Of a stretch of 64,000 bases of DNA, positions 45,603 to 57,292 are shown piece after piece. The DNA is from Vigna angularis (lineage: Eukaryota; Streptophyta; Magnoliopsida; Fabales; Fabaceae), in NCBI RefSeq assembly GCF_016808095.1, contig NC_068978.1:29647306-29711305 (forward strand), written 5' to 3'. Positions within the stretch are counted from its first letter, which is position 1; each line of letters starts with the position of its first letter. The notes below the pieces were generated by a model. It searched no databases, was not told the origin of the DNA, and saw only the letters and a list, made by a program, of their open reading frames with translations. The translations under genes and the position numbers were made by a program.

Positions 45603-46747
45603 AAATATTTTGGCTCGGCCATTCGGCCTCAACCTTTCAACCTCAACCATTCAGTCAGTCATGTGGCTTATTCCATTCGACCTCAACCATTCAACTTGGT
45701 CATTCGACCTCAACCATTTGGTTGCAATTCGAACTCAACCTCTAGGCCTCGATTTCTCTGTCGACTTTTCAGTCTTGACATTTTGGGTTGGCCATTCGAC
45801 CCTCGATTATTTGATCTCAATTTCTCTGTTGACTTTTAGTCTTGACATTTCGGCTCGACCATTCGGCCTCAACCATTTGGTCTCAACTATTCGATCACAA
45901 CCATTTGGCTCGGCCATTCAGTCTCAACCATTCGACTTTCACCTTTCGAACTCAACCATTCGATCTTAACCTTTAAGCTTCTATTTCTCTGTTAACTTGT
46001 TAGTCTTGACATTTCAGGTCAGTCATTCGGTCTAACCATTCGACAACCTCAACCATTCAATTAACTACTCGGTTTCATCCTCTCAGTCTTTGATCAGTCT
46101 CAGCCTCTCGGTCTCATCCTCTCATGATCGAGCTAAAACATTCGGGTAAGGGCATGTTCCTACCAAGGAACCTGATGGAAGAAGGATCCAACTGATGATG
46201 TTCGTCCTCTTTTCTAGTTCAGATTCCAGAAGTTCCTAGGAGAAGTTCCGCTGATTCCATCTTCCACTAGAATCAGTTGGATCCTTCTTCCATCAAATTC
46301 CTTGGTAGGAACATGCCCTTACCCAAATGTTTTAGCTCGATCATGAGAGGATGAGACCGAGAGGTTGAGGTCGATCAAAGGTCGAGAGGATGAAACCGAG
46401 TAAGGGCGAAAACTCCATTCGGTAAGGACGAGTTCCAACCAAGGAACCCCTACTAAAAACTCCATTAGGTAAAGGTGAGTTCCAACAAAGGAATCCCTCC
46501 TGAAGACTCCATTGGATAAGGTGAGTTCCAATCAATGGACCACTCCAGAAAACTCCATTTGGTAAGGGCGAGTTCCAACTAAGTAATCCTTATCAATCAG
46601 ACTAAAACATTCAAGTAAGGGTGAGTTCCAACCAAGGAACCCTTCTTAATCAAAGTACAACATTTAACATATACAAGATCCAAATACTTTTTTCTTTTCA
46701 ACCCCCTTCATCCATTCAGTTACAGGTACTCGAGCTTGGGGGGTCAG
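45603..46747. mobile_element. Internal region of the non-autonomous LTR element (repetitive, non-coding)
   Basis: The left half consists of irregular copies of CATTCGACCTCAACC and CTCTGTTGACTTTTAGTC phrases. The middle holds a 93-bp inverted repeat. The right half (46390-46640) has about five copies of a 50-60-bp unit around GGTAAGGGCGAGTTCCAACC. A G-rich tract (GCTTGGGGGG) just before the right LTR looks like a polypurine tract. No gag or pol motif is present, so it depended on other elements. Confidence 0.5.
46104..46364. repeat. 93-bp near-perfect inverted repeat with 75-bp loop
   Basis: The left arm 46104-46196 (starting CCTCTCGGTCTCATCC) is the reverse complement of the right arm 46272-46364 with about three mismatches. 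The 75-bp spacer is 46197-46271. Transcription would give a long hairpin RNA. Confidence 0.92.
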
Positions 46748-47411
46748 TGTATGGTACATACCCTTTTGGTCAATAAGTTTGAATGACTGATAAAACAACC
46801 AAGCCGATTATGCTTAGGTTGATCACCCTTGGGTTGTTCACCCTCGGGCTGATCACCCTTGGGCCGATCACCCTTGGACCGATCACCTCTTGAGTCGATC
46901 ACCCTCGGGGTGATTGTAACACCCAAATATTTTAAAGGGTATTACTGATAGTAGAGATTAAATTAATTTGATATCTCATATAAACAATCAAACTTTATTT
47001 CAATTACTCCAAAGTACAATACCAAACTTACAAACTTTAAACAATATAGTCTTCACCATTGAAATTTCAACTTATAAGTTTTACACAACATAATCTTCCC
47101 AATACAAATTTATTCTTTTTACAAAAATCCCTGAAAGTTTTTCCCCGCATCTCTCTCATCTCTAAGCTTTTTCAACCGCATCTGCAACATTATCTAATCA
47201 CATATAACATGAGTTATATGATCATAGTACAAACAAATAAGGGTAAGCCAACCATATCATAAAATCATTAAACTTGTAATAAAAATATTATAATCATGTA
47301 TTTCTGCAATTGATAAAATATCATTATTCCGATGTCATTAATTCATCATTATCAAAATCATCTTTCTCATTTCCATAAATCTTACAAGTGTACCATGCTT
47401 ACTCATGAAGC

Positions 47412-47590
47412 CTTATGGTCAGACCGCTCTCTGCCTGCTTCCTTAAGCCTCACTTATATACTATGTCTTACTTTCTGAAGCCTTATGGTCAGACCCCTCT
47501 CTGCCTGCTTCTATAAAACTTACGAATCATATGTTTATGTCAAAGCCTTATGGTCAGACCACTTTCTGCCTGCTTTCATAAACCTCAGGT
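47412..47590. repeat. Three-copy 65-70-bp repeat in the nested element
   Basis: CTTATGGTCAGACC is followed by TCTCTGCCTGCTT (or TTTCTGCCTGCTT) at 47412, 47482 and 47547. Confidence 0.85.
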
Positions 47591-48625
47591 GTTACTTTGC
47601 TCATACCAAACTCTCATGGTATAACTCGAACATACTACTCCCGGTAGTAAACATCATTTCATAAGTAATGATTTCTCATATCCACTCCAACATTTCATAA
47701 AACCAACAATTCATACCCTCTTATCCACCTAACTCAATCATGTTCATTCTTTAATCATGAATTCATAATAACCCGTTTTGGTATCAATAAATTAAACATA
47801 TTGCCAGATATCATGCTTCATATTATAAACTCATTTTGCCCATAACGAGTATAACTCAACATATTTTCACCAAACAAAGATCATGGATCAACCAAAATAT
47901 ATCAACATATCTTAGGAACTACATATTAAAGTCTGGGCTCAATGTAATGATAAATAAAATATATATGAAATTTTTACCATGATAATATTATGCATCTACA
48001 ATCAACTTGTTTTATTTTATTTTCATCCTAGTAGAGATTTTTCTTTACCCCAATTGGTCACCGGAGAGGACCCAGATGTCTGAACGCATCAAATTCACCT
48101 TCGACGCCAGCACATATGACTAGTCACAACTGACTGGACCAGGCCAGGGCTGCTCTATGATCAGGGATGTGCCAACTCAGGTTTTTAAGGTTCCTCTATC
48201 CTACCAACAAAGAAAGGCCCTCAATAATTAACAATTGATTTATTTAAATTATCTACCATGTTCTCTTATGCTCTAAATTTGAAATGCCAAATTTTAATGT
48301 GTTCACTTCCTCTCATAACAACCTCAAACAATATCTGTACATCTATTTAATACCCATATATAAGCTATTTCAGAACCCTTACTTCAGACCTTCCAACAAG
48401 ATCAATTTCAGCCAACAAACTCATTCAAAACAGATTAAATTCATCACATCACAACATGTACAATTTCACAGTTTCAGTTATCATACCCAATATAATAAAA
48501 GTCATAAAATAGTTTCACAAGAGCACACCAGTTCAACATTCATATGCAAATATTTTATAAAATAAATTCATACAAAAATAATTAGCTCCCATTACCATCA
48601 AAATAATATTAATATAAAAATTTAG

Positions 48626-49075
48626 GGGAATCAAGAAGTTGAATCTGGCAGAGCCGGTTAGACAACTTCTCATCCTTCCAGAAAGATGCAATAAAAAAAA
48701 TAAATAAAACAATAAAATTTCTGGGGAAACAAGAAGTTGAATCTGGCAGAGCCGGTTAGACAACTTCTAATCCATCCAAAAATACAATATAATTAAATAA
48801 CAAGAACAATAACATGTCTAGGGAAACAAGAAGTTGAATATGGAAGAGTCGGTTAGACAACTTCTAATCCTTCCAAAAATGCAATAAAATAAATAAGTAA
48901 AACAATAAATAGTTTGGGGAAACAAGAAGTTGAATCTGGCAGAGCCGGTTAGACAACTTCTAATCCTTCCAAAATACAATAAAAATAAATAAGGAAAGCA
49001 ATAAAATGTTTGGGGAAACAAGAAATTGAATCTGGCAGAGCTGGTTAGACAATTTCTAATCCTTCCAAAATACAA
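48626..49075. repeat. Five-copy 96-98-bp repeat with an internal hairpin
   Basis: Units start at 48634, 48732, 48829, 48925 and 49021. Each has AGAAGTTG, a loop around CTGGCAGAGCCGGTTAGA, then CAACTTCT, so every unit can fold into an 8-bp stem. In unit 5 both arms changed (AGAAATTG and CAATTTCT), which preserves pairing. Confidence 0.9.
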
Positions 49076-50267
49076 AAAAATAAACAACTAATAACATACA
49101 AATGGCATAACATAATCAACATCACATTTTACAACTATCACACTTGGATATCATCACAGAAGCATACTCTTATTTAAATTTTAAGATCATACAGAAACAA
49201 AATACTCCATATTCCAGATTTAAGATCAGACAAAAGCATAATATAGCATATTCCAGACTCAAGATAATACAAAAGGAAATACTCAAAGTTAGCTCCCCTT
49301 ACCTCTATTCCAGACTTAGTTTCCTCTTCTCAAACCGTTCTCCGGAAACTTCCAGAATTTCCCCTCTTCAACTAGAATTTCCTCCAACTCTCTTCTCTCA
49401 CAATTTCTCTAGAATTTTGGTGCAAATCTTCAGCCTCCCCCCTTGGCTATTTATAGCCAAAAAATTTTACTATTCATTTTTACTATTCATTTTTACTATT
49501 CACTTTTACTATTCATTTTTACTATTCAAAAATTATTTTTTATTCACAATTCTTATCTCTGAATGATTAATTCTACGTGGAATGTTATCTTCCACAATTT
49601 ATTTTAATATATTTTTTTTAACTATTCACTATTCACTATTCACTATTTACTATTTACTATTTACTATTCACTATTCACTTTTCTTAAAAAAAAATCCTAA
49701 ATAAGTTATCAAAAATTTGAAGCTCTCCCTCTAGAATTACTATAACTTTATATCCAAAAATTTACATTTTTCTATCCATTAAAATTATTATTACTAATAA
49801 AATGCTAAAATTTACTATTATAAATATTTTTTTTTTTCATGGGTGTTACAGTGATCACCTTGAGTCAATCACCCTCGGGATGATCATCTTGAGTCGATCA
49901 CTCTTAGGCCAATTACCCATGAACCGATCACCTTAACAAACCGATTGTAAAATAAAGATCAAATTAACACTTAGCCATGATAACCATGAATTAATAAATT
50001 AATGTTGATTAAGGTATGCTTGAGTCGTGATTAGACCAACAAAAAGATAAAAACTCATAACGATTACTATAAACAACTATTATAAATAAAGATATAAGAT
50101 ATGGTTGTTCAAACACATGCATCACTGCACTTAATACCTTTATGATGTGTTACCTATTGACTCTAACACGTGAATATTTTCTACCTATATCATCCAAATA
50201 GTATTGGATAATTGTGATGAAAGACAACACTATCCAAAAATTAAGTGAACTTGACCTACCTATTCCA

Positions 50268-50766
50268 AAATAATTACATTACATTAAGTTCAAAAACTTG
50301 ATTTTTTTAATATGTAAAAATAAATAAATAATATAATGAGATAATACAACGCTAACTTAACTCATAAAAAATCAAATGGCAGATTCTCAGTTAACAAATA
50401 TAAAGATTTTAAGTATTTTTTAAATAAAAGTATAAAGCTTGAGCTTCGACTAATCTCCTTTACTTACTCAACTTCGTTAATTATAAAAAATTCAAATAAT
50501 TACTATAATGCATAATTTTAATTTAAAATTAAAAACGAAAATGCATTGTTTGATTAAGAACTTAGTCTCTACATAAATTTTACCTTGAAAAAAAGAGTAT
50601 AGATGATTTTTTTCTCTCACTTGCTTTGGTAATTGCTTTTACAAAGAATCATTAAACTCTTCAATCATGTAATTAAACAAACAATAATAAAATTGAAAAT
50701 GGCTTGAGGGAAGGGTGGAGAAGAACCGAGTTCGTTTGGTGCTGGAAAGAGCAAGACACACAAGGC
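50268..50766. other. Intergenic DNA and NDUFAF3 promoter region
   Basis: AT-rich with no gene. The right end must hold the NDUFAF3 promoter and leader. Confidence 0.4.
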
Positions 50767-53700
50767 ATGGCGGTTAGGCAAAGAGCAGTATCTGCACTTC
50801 CAACCCTTTTACGCACTCTTCGGAAAGAACCGTTAAAGCCTCACAGTCATGTCAACGCGTTACCCTCTCTTCGACGCGCTTTCTCTTTGTACGATCAGAT
50901 CAACCTCATCGATCAAGTCCCCGAAGACCAGCTCCGATTTCAAGGGTTGGTACCAACCTATCTTCCCCTTTTGTTTTTTGTTCATGGAAAGTTTTAAATT
51001 TTAGTTTTTTTCATGTGGGGATTGAGGAAGAGAGTTGAATGTAAAATGGGTTTTCTCCAATTTCATCTTCCCCTTTTGTTTTTGTTCATGGAAAGTTTTA
51101 AATTTTAGTTTTCTTCATGTGGGCTTTGAGGAAGAGAGTTGAATGTAAAATTGGTTTTCTGCAGTTGTCTCAAATAACATGGTGACAGGATGTATAACTT
51201 GATGCAGAGAGTGAAATTGATTGTAATATTTTTGTTCCTTGTTTTCCATTCTTGAAATGGGGTGTTTTAGATTTTAGTTTCCTATTCTTCTTCTTCTGTT
51301 AATTTAGGGTACGAGGAAGAGTATTGGATGTGAAATGGGTTTTCGTGAATATTCTCAAGTAACTGGACTTACGGACTTAACTTGGGTGTAATTTCTGTTC
51401 ATTTTTTCTTCATTCTGGTATGGGTGTTTAAAATTTTGAATTTTTAATATGGGGTTCGAGAAACAAAGGTGAAAGGGAAATGGGTTTTGTAGAATTTTCT
51501 CAAACAACATGGTGACATGATGATGTAATTTGATGCATCGACTTAGCTTGGTTGCAATTTCTCTGTTCCTTTATGCCTTTCTGGGTTTTTTCTTCTCATT
51601 CAGAAAGCAGGGGTGTTTTAAATTTTATTTTTTTTCAGTAATGGGTTCAAGTAATAGACTTAATTGATTGTGAAATGGGCTTGTAGCATATGATTTTTGC
51701 AGTTACTTAACATGTCTGTAAATTATTATTATTTTGTTTATTTCAATTTGTTTAGGTATAATGATACGGGGTTTACGGTAAATGGGGTTGAGTATGAAGG
51801 AAGCTTACTTTGTGTTGGAAATTTGCTCATGTCTTGGAAACCTAAGAAGTTTTCAGAGATCACTGCTGATAGGTTTGTTTGTTCTATGTTCCTTGTCTCT
51901 TCTTCCTTATCTTTGTTGGTAACACTTTTATTCAAATAAGCATTTATGCATTCTCCTGTTCCTCTAAACCCCTATATATGAATGAAGCTGTTGTATTTTA
52001 TCGTTTCTTTTACAGTTAATATTTGTCCTGAAATTGATCCTTTACGCCTAAAGTTGAATAAAGAATGGAGTGTTAACTGTGCTGCCTTATTGATTCAAGT
52101 CCAAGGTTTCCAATTTACCTTTGAAGTTTGAAGAAAAAAACTGAACTTACATTAACTCATAATAATATTTCTGAATGTATGTATACAACCTTAACATATC
52201 TATAAGCAGAAAATAATGAAGCAACAAAGGTTATAAACCGATAGTCAATCTGTCTAGTAGTGTTTTCTTTTTCAGTTTTGAAACCTGTAAATGGAAATTC
52301 CACTAAAAGCTAGAAATTGTTGCCTCTCACAAAATGGCGTTTTGAAATGGTTGCAACATGAATGAATCGTGTGCACGAACATGCTATAAGAACTTAGGTA
52401 GTGACCACTGTCTTACTGTAATGAAGTTGATCTAGTATGCTGGCAGATGACGACCAGAAGAAACCTTAAACCTTACTATGCTACACCACTGCACTGGAAG
52501 CCTCACAATGAGAGCTTAACCCAGAACACCACTCTTAAATCAAAAGGAAGAATTGTGAAATACTTCTGTGGACAAAGCAATAAGCAAATCACTAGTACTA
52601 TCGCGCAAAAAAGTAGCCACAAGTGTGGAACATACATAAATGAAACTTAAAACAACTTTTAGAACTGAACTTGAGAACCAGGCAAAAGCACCATTGGCAA
52701 ACCTATGACTTGCATAGGTTAGCTTGAGATAAAACTGCCAAAATCAGGAATGAATGAAGAACTTGAAAGGCAAACACCTGTGTCAAAATGTATTCAACAC
52801 CAAGTGACATGACATGTCAAGCTCTTGCATGTTTTGGCATGTGAACAGCTGGGAAGTAAACTGATGTTGCTTTGTGCATGGATGACGAACACTTCTGATT
52901 CTCTGTGGTTCTTTATTTTCTGTATTTTGTATTTGCTTGCTTTTCTCTCATGCATTCCTTTTCTTCCCAAAGTATTTGTAGGACCCATTGTTTTCTTTAA
53001 TCTTTTGATTACTACTTTTAAATTGCATTACTTGGATTCCTTTGTAGAGGGTGGGTATTTATAATGTGTTTATTATCCTTCTTTAATCGTTATTTTGTAT
53101 ATCCTCAGAATTGAGCACACGAGAAATGGATGATAACATCTGATAATTGGCAATTATTAATTCTACTTCCAGTTTAAAGGATGTGTGCATCGTAGTGTAA
53201 TAGTTATGTTATGAAACATGCAGAGAAGCGACAAGAAGTAAATGCAATATAACATTCTAGTTTCATCTCTGTTTGTTTAGGGGAAAAAGCATTATGTTAT
53301 CTTGCTCTAATATGTTATCTTGTCTCTTCTTACAGCTTGTCACTCTTCCAAGTTATTCGCCCTATTCCAGGTAGGATTTTTAGTTTTGACATTCATTTTG
53401 CTTTTGCTTAACATTCTGTCTCTCCCAAATTTTTGTGAAGTTCTACTTTTCCTTTTATATTTCCCTTTTGGGATTAGGTAGGATACTTCATAATCTTTTA
53501 TTCCCTGAATGAATAATTAATGAATGCATGCTGTAATTTCTAAATCACTTTAGAAGTGGTTGACATACTTAAAACAGGTGGGTCCTATACATGCAATACA
53601 TTGAAGTTAGTTTCATTGTATATATGTATGTTGTTTGTTGTAGTTTGTTAAGTTAGGACCTTAAAGTGGATACATATCTCTCTCAAATAATGAAAATTAG

Positions 53701-55147
53701 TAGAAGTAATATCATTTCAATTTGTTGTGTCCTATCTTTTGTAGTGTCCTATCTCTATTTCTCTTTTCTTATCTTTGATATTTTGTTCCATATACAGCTA
53801 ATTACTTTTAGTTAATTTCAACACATTGCCTTTTCTTAATATATTATTAATTGAATGCTGTGATTGCCTATTTAATTGCTTTTGATCTATATTAACTGAC
53901 TCTTGGAAAAATTATTTGCCAGAGATTTTGATTCTTGGCTGTGGAAGGAACATTCAACATGTAGATCCTGAACTGAGACGGTTTATACGATCTACTGGCA
54001 TGAAATTAGAAGCTGTAGATTCGGTATCTATATGATTTATTTGGTTTGAGACTTGTGCTTGATTTTATTAGTTCATCTTACATTGCTGGTTTGGTACTCA
54101 TTATTATGTTTTTATTAAGTAATCTAAGTAAACTAGCACTTAGGAGGTCCTTGTAGGTTGTGGGTAGAGGGAGGCATCAGAATTATTAAACTTGTTTCTA
54201 AGATTTAGAAAGAAATGGATTTAAGAGGATAGACCAAGAATAGAAAAAATGAGACGAGCTTCTCTGAAAGTTAATTTGACTTCTGTGTAAAATAAAAAAG
54301 TGAAAATTTAGAGGAGGTATATGAAAGAACTTCTACAAATTAGTTGATGCATAAGCTAATTTTTAACTTATGGAAAAACTCATTTCAATTTTTTCTTATC
54401 TATCTCTTCAGAAGTTTTTAAATGGTTAGTCCAACAGTTCATAATTCTAGCATGATGGTACAAATGATCAGTGGAAAATTTAATTTTGACCTACTGTTTT
54501 AAAACTAATTTACATTATCATTCAACCATATGTTGTCATATCACTGAAAGAATTTGGTAGAAACTTCCAATGTGAAACAAAGTTTATAATAACCAATGTA
54601 TCAAATAAGTCCTGGGAAATATATGTTGGCAAGGTTGACCTTTTAAATGGAGAGAATCTTCTATAATTTTCATTTTATTTGATCAATGGTGATAGATAAG
54701 TTGCATCTATGTGTAATTATTACTGAATAATGAATTTAATATATGGTATTAATACCTTAAGACTTACCCATGCTATTATTCTCATCCAGACATTTCCAAA
54801 TGGTGTAAGAAAGATTCCAACCAAAATTGCTACTTTAACTGGTTCTTTGAATTTTGAATGTTACATGATTTGTTTATTATTCATCAGAGTTTAGTTCTAT
54901 TATGCAGTATCAGTATAAAAGCTTGTTACACTTCCAACTTACTAGAAGTTACCCTATTTATGACAACTATTTTACCATGCATGGAAATCCATAACTTGAT
55001 GACTGCAAAAATCTATATACTGAGTTAATGCTAATTAAATGCTTTTGACTGTTTACACAGAGAAATGCAGCATCAACTTACAACATACTGAATGAAGAAG
55101 GTCGAATTGTGGCTGCTGCACTTCTTCCACATGGAGTTTCTGCATGA
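50767..55147 (+). CDS. NDUFAF3: NDUFAF3-like complex I assembly factor (Mth938 domain)
   Basis: Five exons, 50767-50945, 51756-51872, 53336-53370, 53923-54023 and 55061-55147, join in phase to 519 nt and 172 residues. The start ATG gives MAVRQRAVSALPTLLRTLRK, an Arg-rich mitochondrial presequence. The Mth938 domain follows: GYNDTGFTVNGVEYEGSLL, SWKPKKFSEIT, PEILILGCGRNI, IRSTGMKLEAVDSRNAASTYN, and VAAALLPH near the end. The family helps assemble NADH dehydrogenase (complex I) in mitochondria. Length and motif order are typical of the family. The first donor (GG/GTTGGT) is weak but is the only one that keeps the frame. AATAAA at 55303 is a likely polyadenylation signal. Confidence 0.93.
50955..51510 (+). 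repeat. Tandem duplication inside NDUFAF3 intron 1
   Basis: CTTCCCCTTTTGTTTTTTGTTC...GAATGTAAAATGGGTTTTCT at about 50960-51058 recurs almost unchanged at about 51067-51161. Two more diverged copies can be traced at about 51230-51350 and 51400-51510. The unit is about 107 bp. Confidence 0.8.
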
Positions 55148-55889
55148 AGCCTGGACTGTTCACATCCATTCCATTAAGGATCTTAACCCAATACTTTGAG
55201 ACATGCTTTGATTTTCACGTTTAGAAAGTTTTGACATAGCAATAGCACAATGTGAATCAAACTCAACATAGTCCTTTGATGTCTGCTAAGGCTTTCAAGA
55301 GTAATAAAGAGAATTGAAATGTATAGACTGCAGCAAATCCCTGCAAATTTGGACTCTAGTTACTTACTGGTTCTTTGGCTTGAATGCTATCTCACTTTCT
55401 CAAGAGTTAATGCTATTTTACTTTCTCAAGAGTTGAAAGGAAAATGGCTTGAATCAAACCTTAACTTTTACTGTCCCAATAAACCCTTTATGGTTTGTCT
55501 GGATGAGATAAAGGAAAATGGAAAAGATCATATGCTATTATGCGTGCTTGGACGATCTACAAAAACACTTTTTGCATAGAGAAATGATAGTTCTCCATGA
55601 AAGTATTTGTTACATAATCTATGCAATATTGGAGTTTAACATCATTATGGACTTTATTATATCTTTTTTATTTTAGATTGTATATAGAGTTTATCATTAA
55701 ATTGAATTTTATTACAATTTTAATTAAAAAAAGTTGTTATTTTTTTTAGGATTGAAGAAAAAAATTGTAATTAAGTGAGTTAAACGGTTTGATCATCATT
55801 TCATGGTGGGTCAGTTTTTGTGGTGAAAATTCGTGATGAATTAAATTAGGATAGGTGGCCATTTAAGAGCATTTTTAAAATGAGCATTT

Positions 55890-56230
55890 TACCTTCCATA
55901 AAAATAACTTCCAGAATACATGTGTTGGAAACTTTTCAAAACTTTTTGGAATAAATTTTTCGAATTTTTTTGAAAATAATTTAGAAAAAGATTTTCGGAA
56001 CAAGATTTTCGAAAACAAATTTCGAAATGAGACTTTTAGAACAAAATTTTCAGAACCCATAAAAAATGTATTACAGAATTATCTTTCCGGAACGAATAAA
56101 ATGCATTTCGAAACAATTTTCTAGAATTCCTGTAATAAACATTCAAGAATGTAAATAATGTCTTCGGGACAAATTTTTCGAAACAACACTGCATGAAATA
56201 TGTTTCGGAAAGAACTTTTCGAGTGTAATT
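55890..56230. repeat. TTCGAAA/TTCCGGAA-rich degenerate repeat
   Basis: Repeated short palindromes and near-palindromes (TTTCGAAA, TTTCGGAA, TTTCCGGAAC, TTCTAGAA) alternate with A/T runs. It resembles 22370-22640 in style and may be a subterminal part of a transposon to its right. Confidence 0.45.
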
Positions 56231-57292
56231 GGAATTTTTTTTTCTCTGTGAAGCTCGTGATTACTAATTCAAAAAAGTTTCTTTGATAAGCGTATATTTG
56301 CCAACGATTTGATTGACCTAATTAATTTTAAAAATAGAGATTTAGAAAAAGATTTGATTGACCTAATTATTTTTAAAAAATAGAGATTTAGAATTGATAA
56401 GGCTGAGGACAAAATAGGAAGGAAAATTTATGAAATTTAGTTTCGCGCTTTCGGTATTCTTCTTTCAATCACAGTTACGTTATGTCATCTCTCCCATTCT
56501 TTCATTTCTCTCGTTCTTTCATCTCTCGTTCGAACCCTACTGCCGCGTTGTGTCTTGTCACACTTTTGGACCTCCTTCTTGTGCTTTGTCGCTGTTTTGG
56601 ACCTCCGTCCTGTGCAACATTGAAATCGTCTTCGATGTGGCTGTCGAGCATTGATATTTTGCCTTCTCGCTGTCGTGGTGTTTTTAGGTAAGTTGAAGTG
56701 CGCGAACCGTAACCATGTTTTCCAGCATTGGCGTTTTCGTATTTCGGTAACCCTAACCATGTTGTCATTGTGGATTGTTGTTTTGTTTATCTTATAACTG
56801 CAGGTCTAATGGCAGCCGAAAAAGGAAATGTAAGATGAAATTTAATTTTGTTTTTATAGATGATGTGTTACCCTCTGAATTTTAGTTAATAATAATGTTT
56901 TGTTAATTTTGTGTAGTGACGCCTTCGTACCTCGATGGACTCATCGACCATTGTTGAAATGAATCGCTTACTAGAAAGGGTCATGTAGAACGCATTAGGA
57001 TGACTCCATTTAGGTGATGTTTGCATATTCTAAGCCCTTTGGAGGTCAATTTGAAATTATTGAAGGTGATGGTGTGCCGCTGGGCTGGGCACGATGTTAG
57101 TTTTAGAGTTAGTCAACAATTGGTCCCATTTACTGTTTTTGATGTGTTCATGAGCACAGGTTTAGAAAAAGGTGGTTTAGACATCCCTTTTGATGAATCA
57201 GTAGTTGGATTTGTTGGTCAAATGTTTAATCCAAAAACCACCACTTTGAAGGAGCTGATCGACATGTTTAATGTGATTGTCCAGGATAAAAA

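Larger units (their letters stand above)
46915..49850 (-). mobile_element. Nested 2,936-bp insertion, probably a solo LTR
   Basis: The ends are TGTAACACCC and GGGTGTTACA, perfect 10-bp inverted ends. Both sides are flanked by GTGAT (46910-46914 and 49851-49855), a 5-bp target duplication. No gag or pol motif lies inside. On the minus strand TATAAATAGCC near 49450 looks like a TATA box followed by a purine-rich leader, so the LTR reads leftward. A solo LTR left by recombination is the simplest reading. A non-coding element with no LTR pair is the alternative. Confidence 0.8.
46748..50267 (+). repeat. Right LTR of the non-autonomous element, split by a nested insertion
   Basis: It starts near TGTATGGTACATACCC after the G-rich tract and carries a 15-16-bp tandem repeat (CTGATCACCCTTGGG, 46826-46914). 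A nested element interrupts this at 46915. The LTR resumes at 49851 (GTGATCACCTTGAGTC) and ends around ATTCCA at 50267. Its right part matches the left LTR at 45290-45602. Confidence 0.5.

Noticed and set aside
45577..45969. Plus-strand frame of 130 codons
   Set aside because: It is made of degenerate CATTCGACCTCAACC repeats with no domain.
48818..49087. Minus-strand frame with repeated RIRSCLTGSARFNFLFPQ
   Set aside because: The repeat protein look comes only from the 97-bp tandem DNA repeat in a non-coding LTR.
55319..55579. Plus-strand open frame of 86 codons after NDUFAF3
   Set aside because: It lies just past the AATAAA signal, has no domain, and is probably 3' flank.
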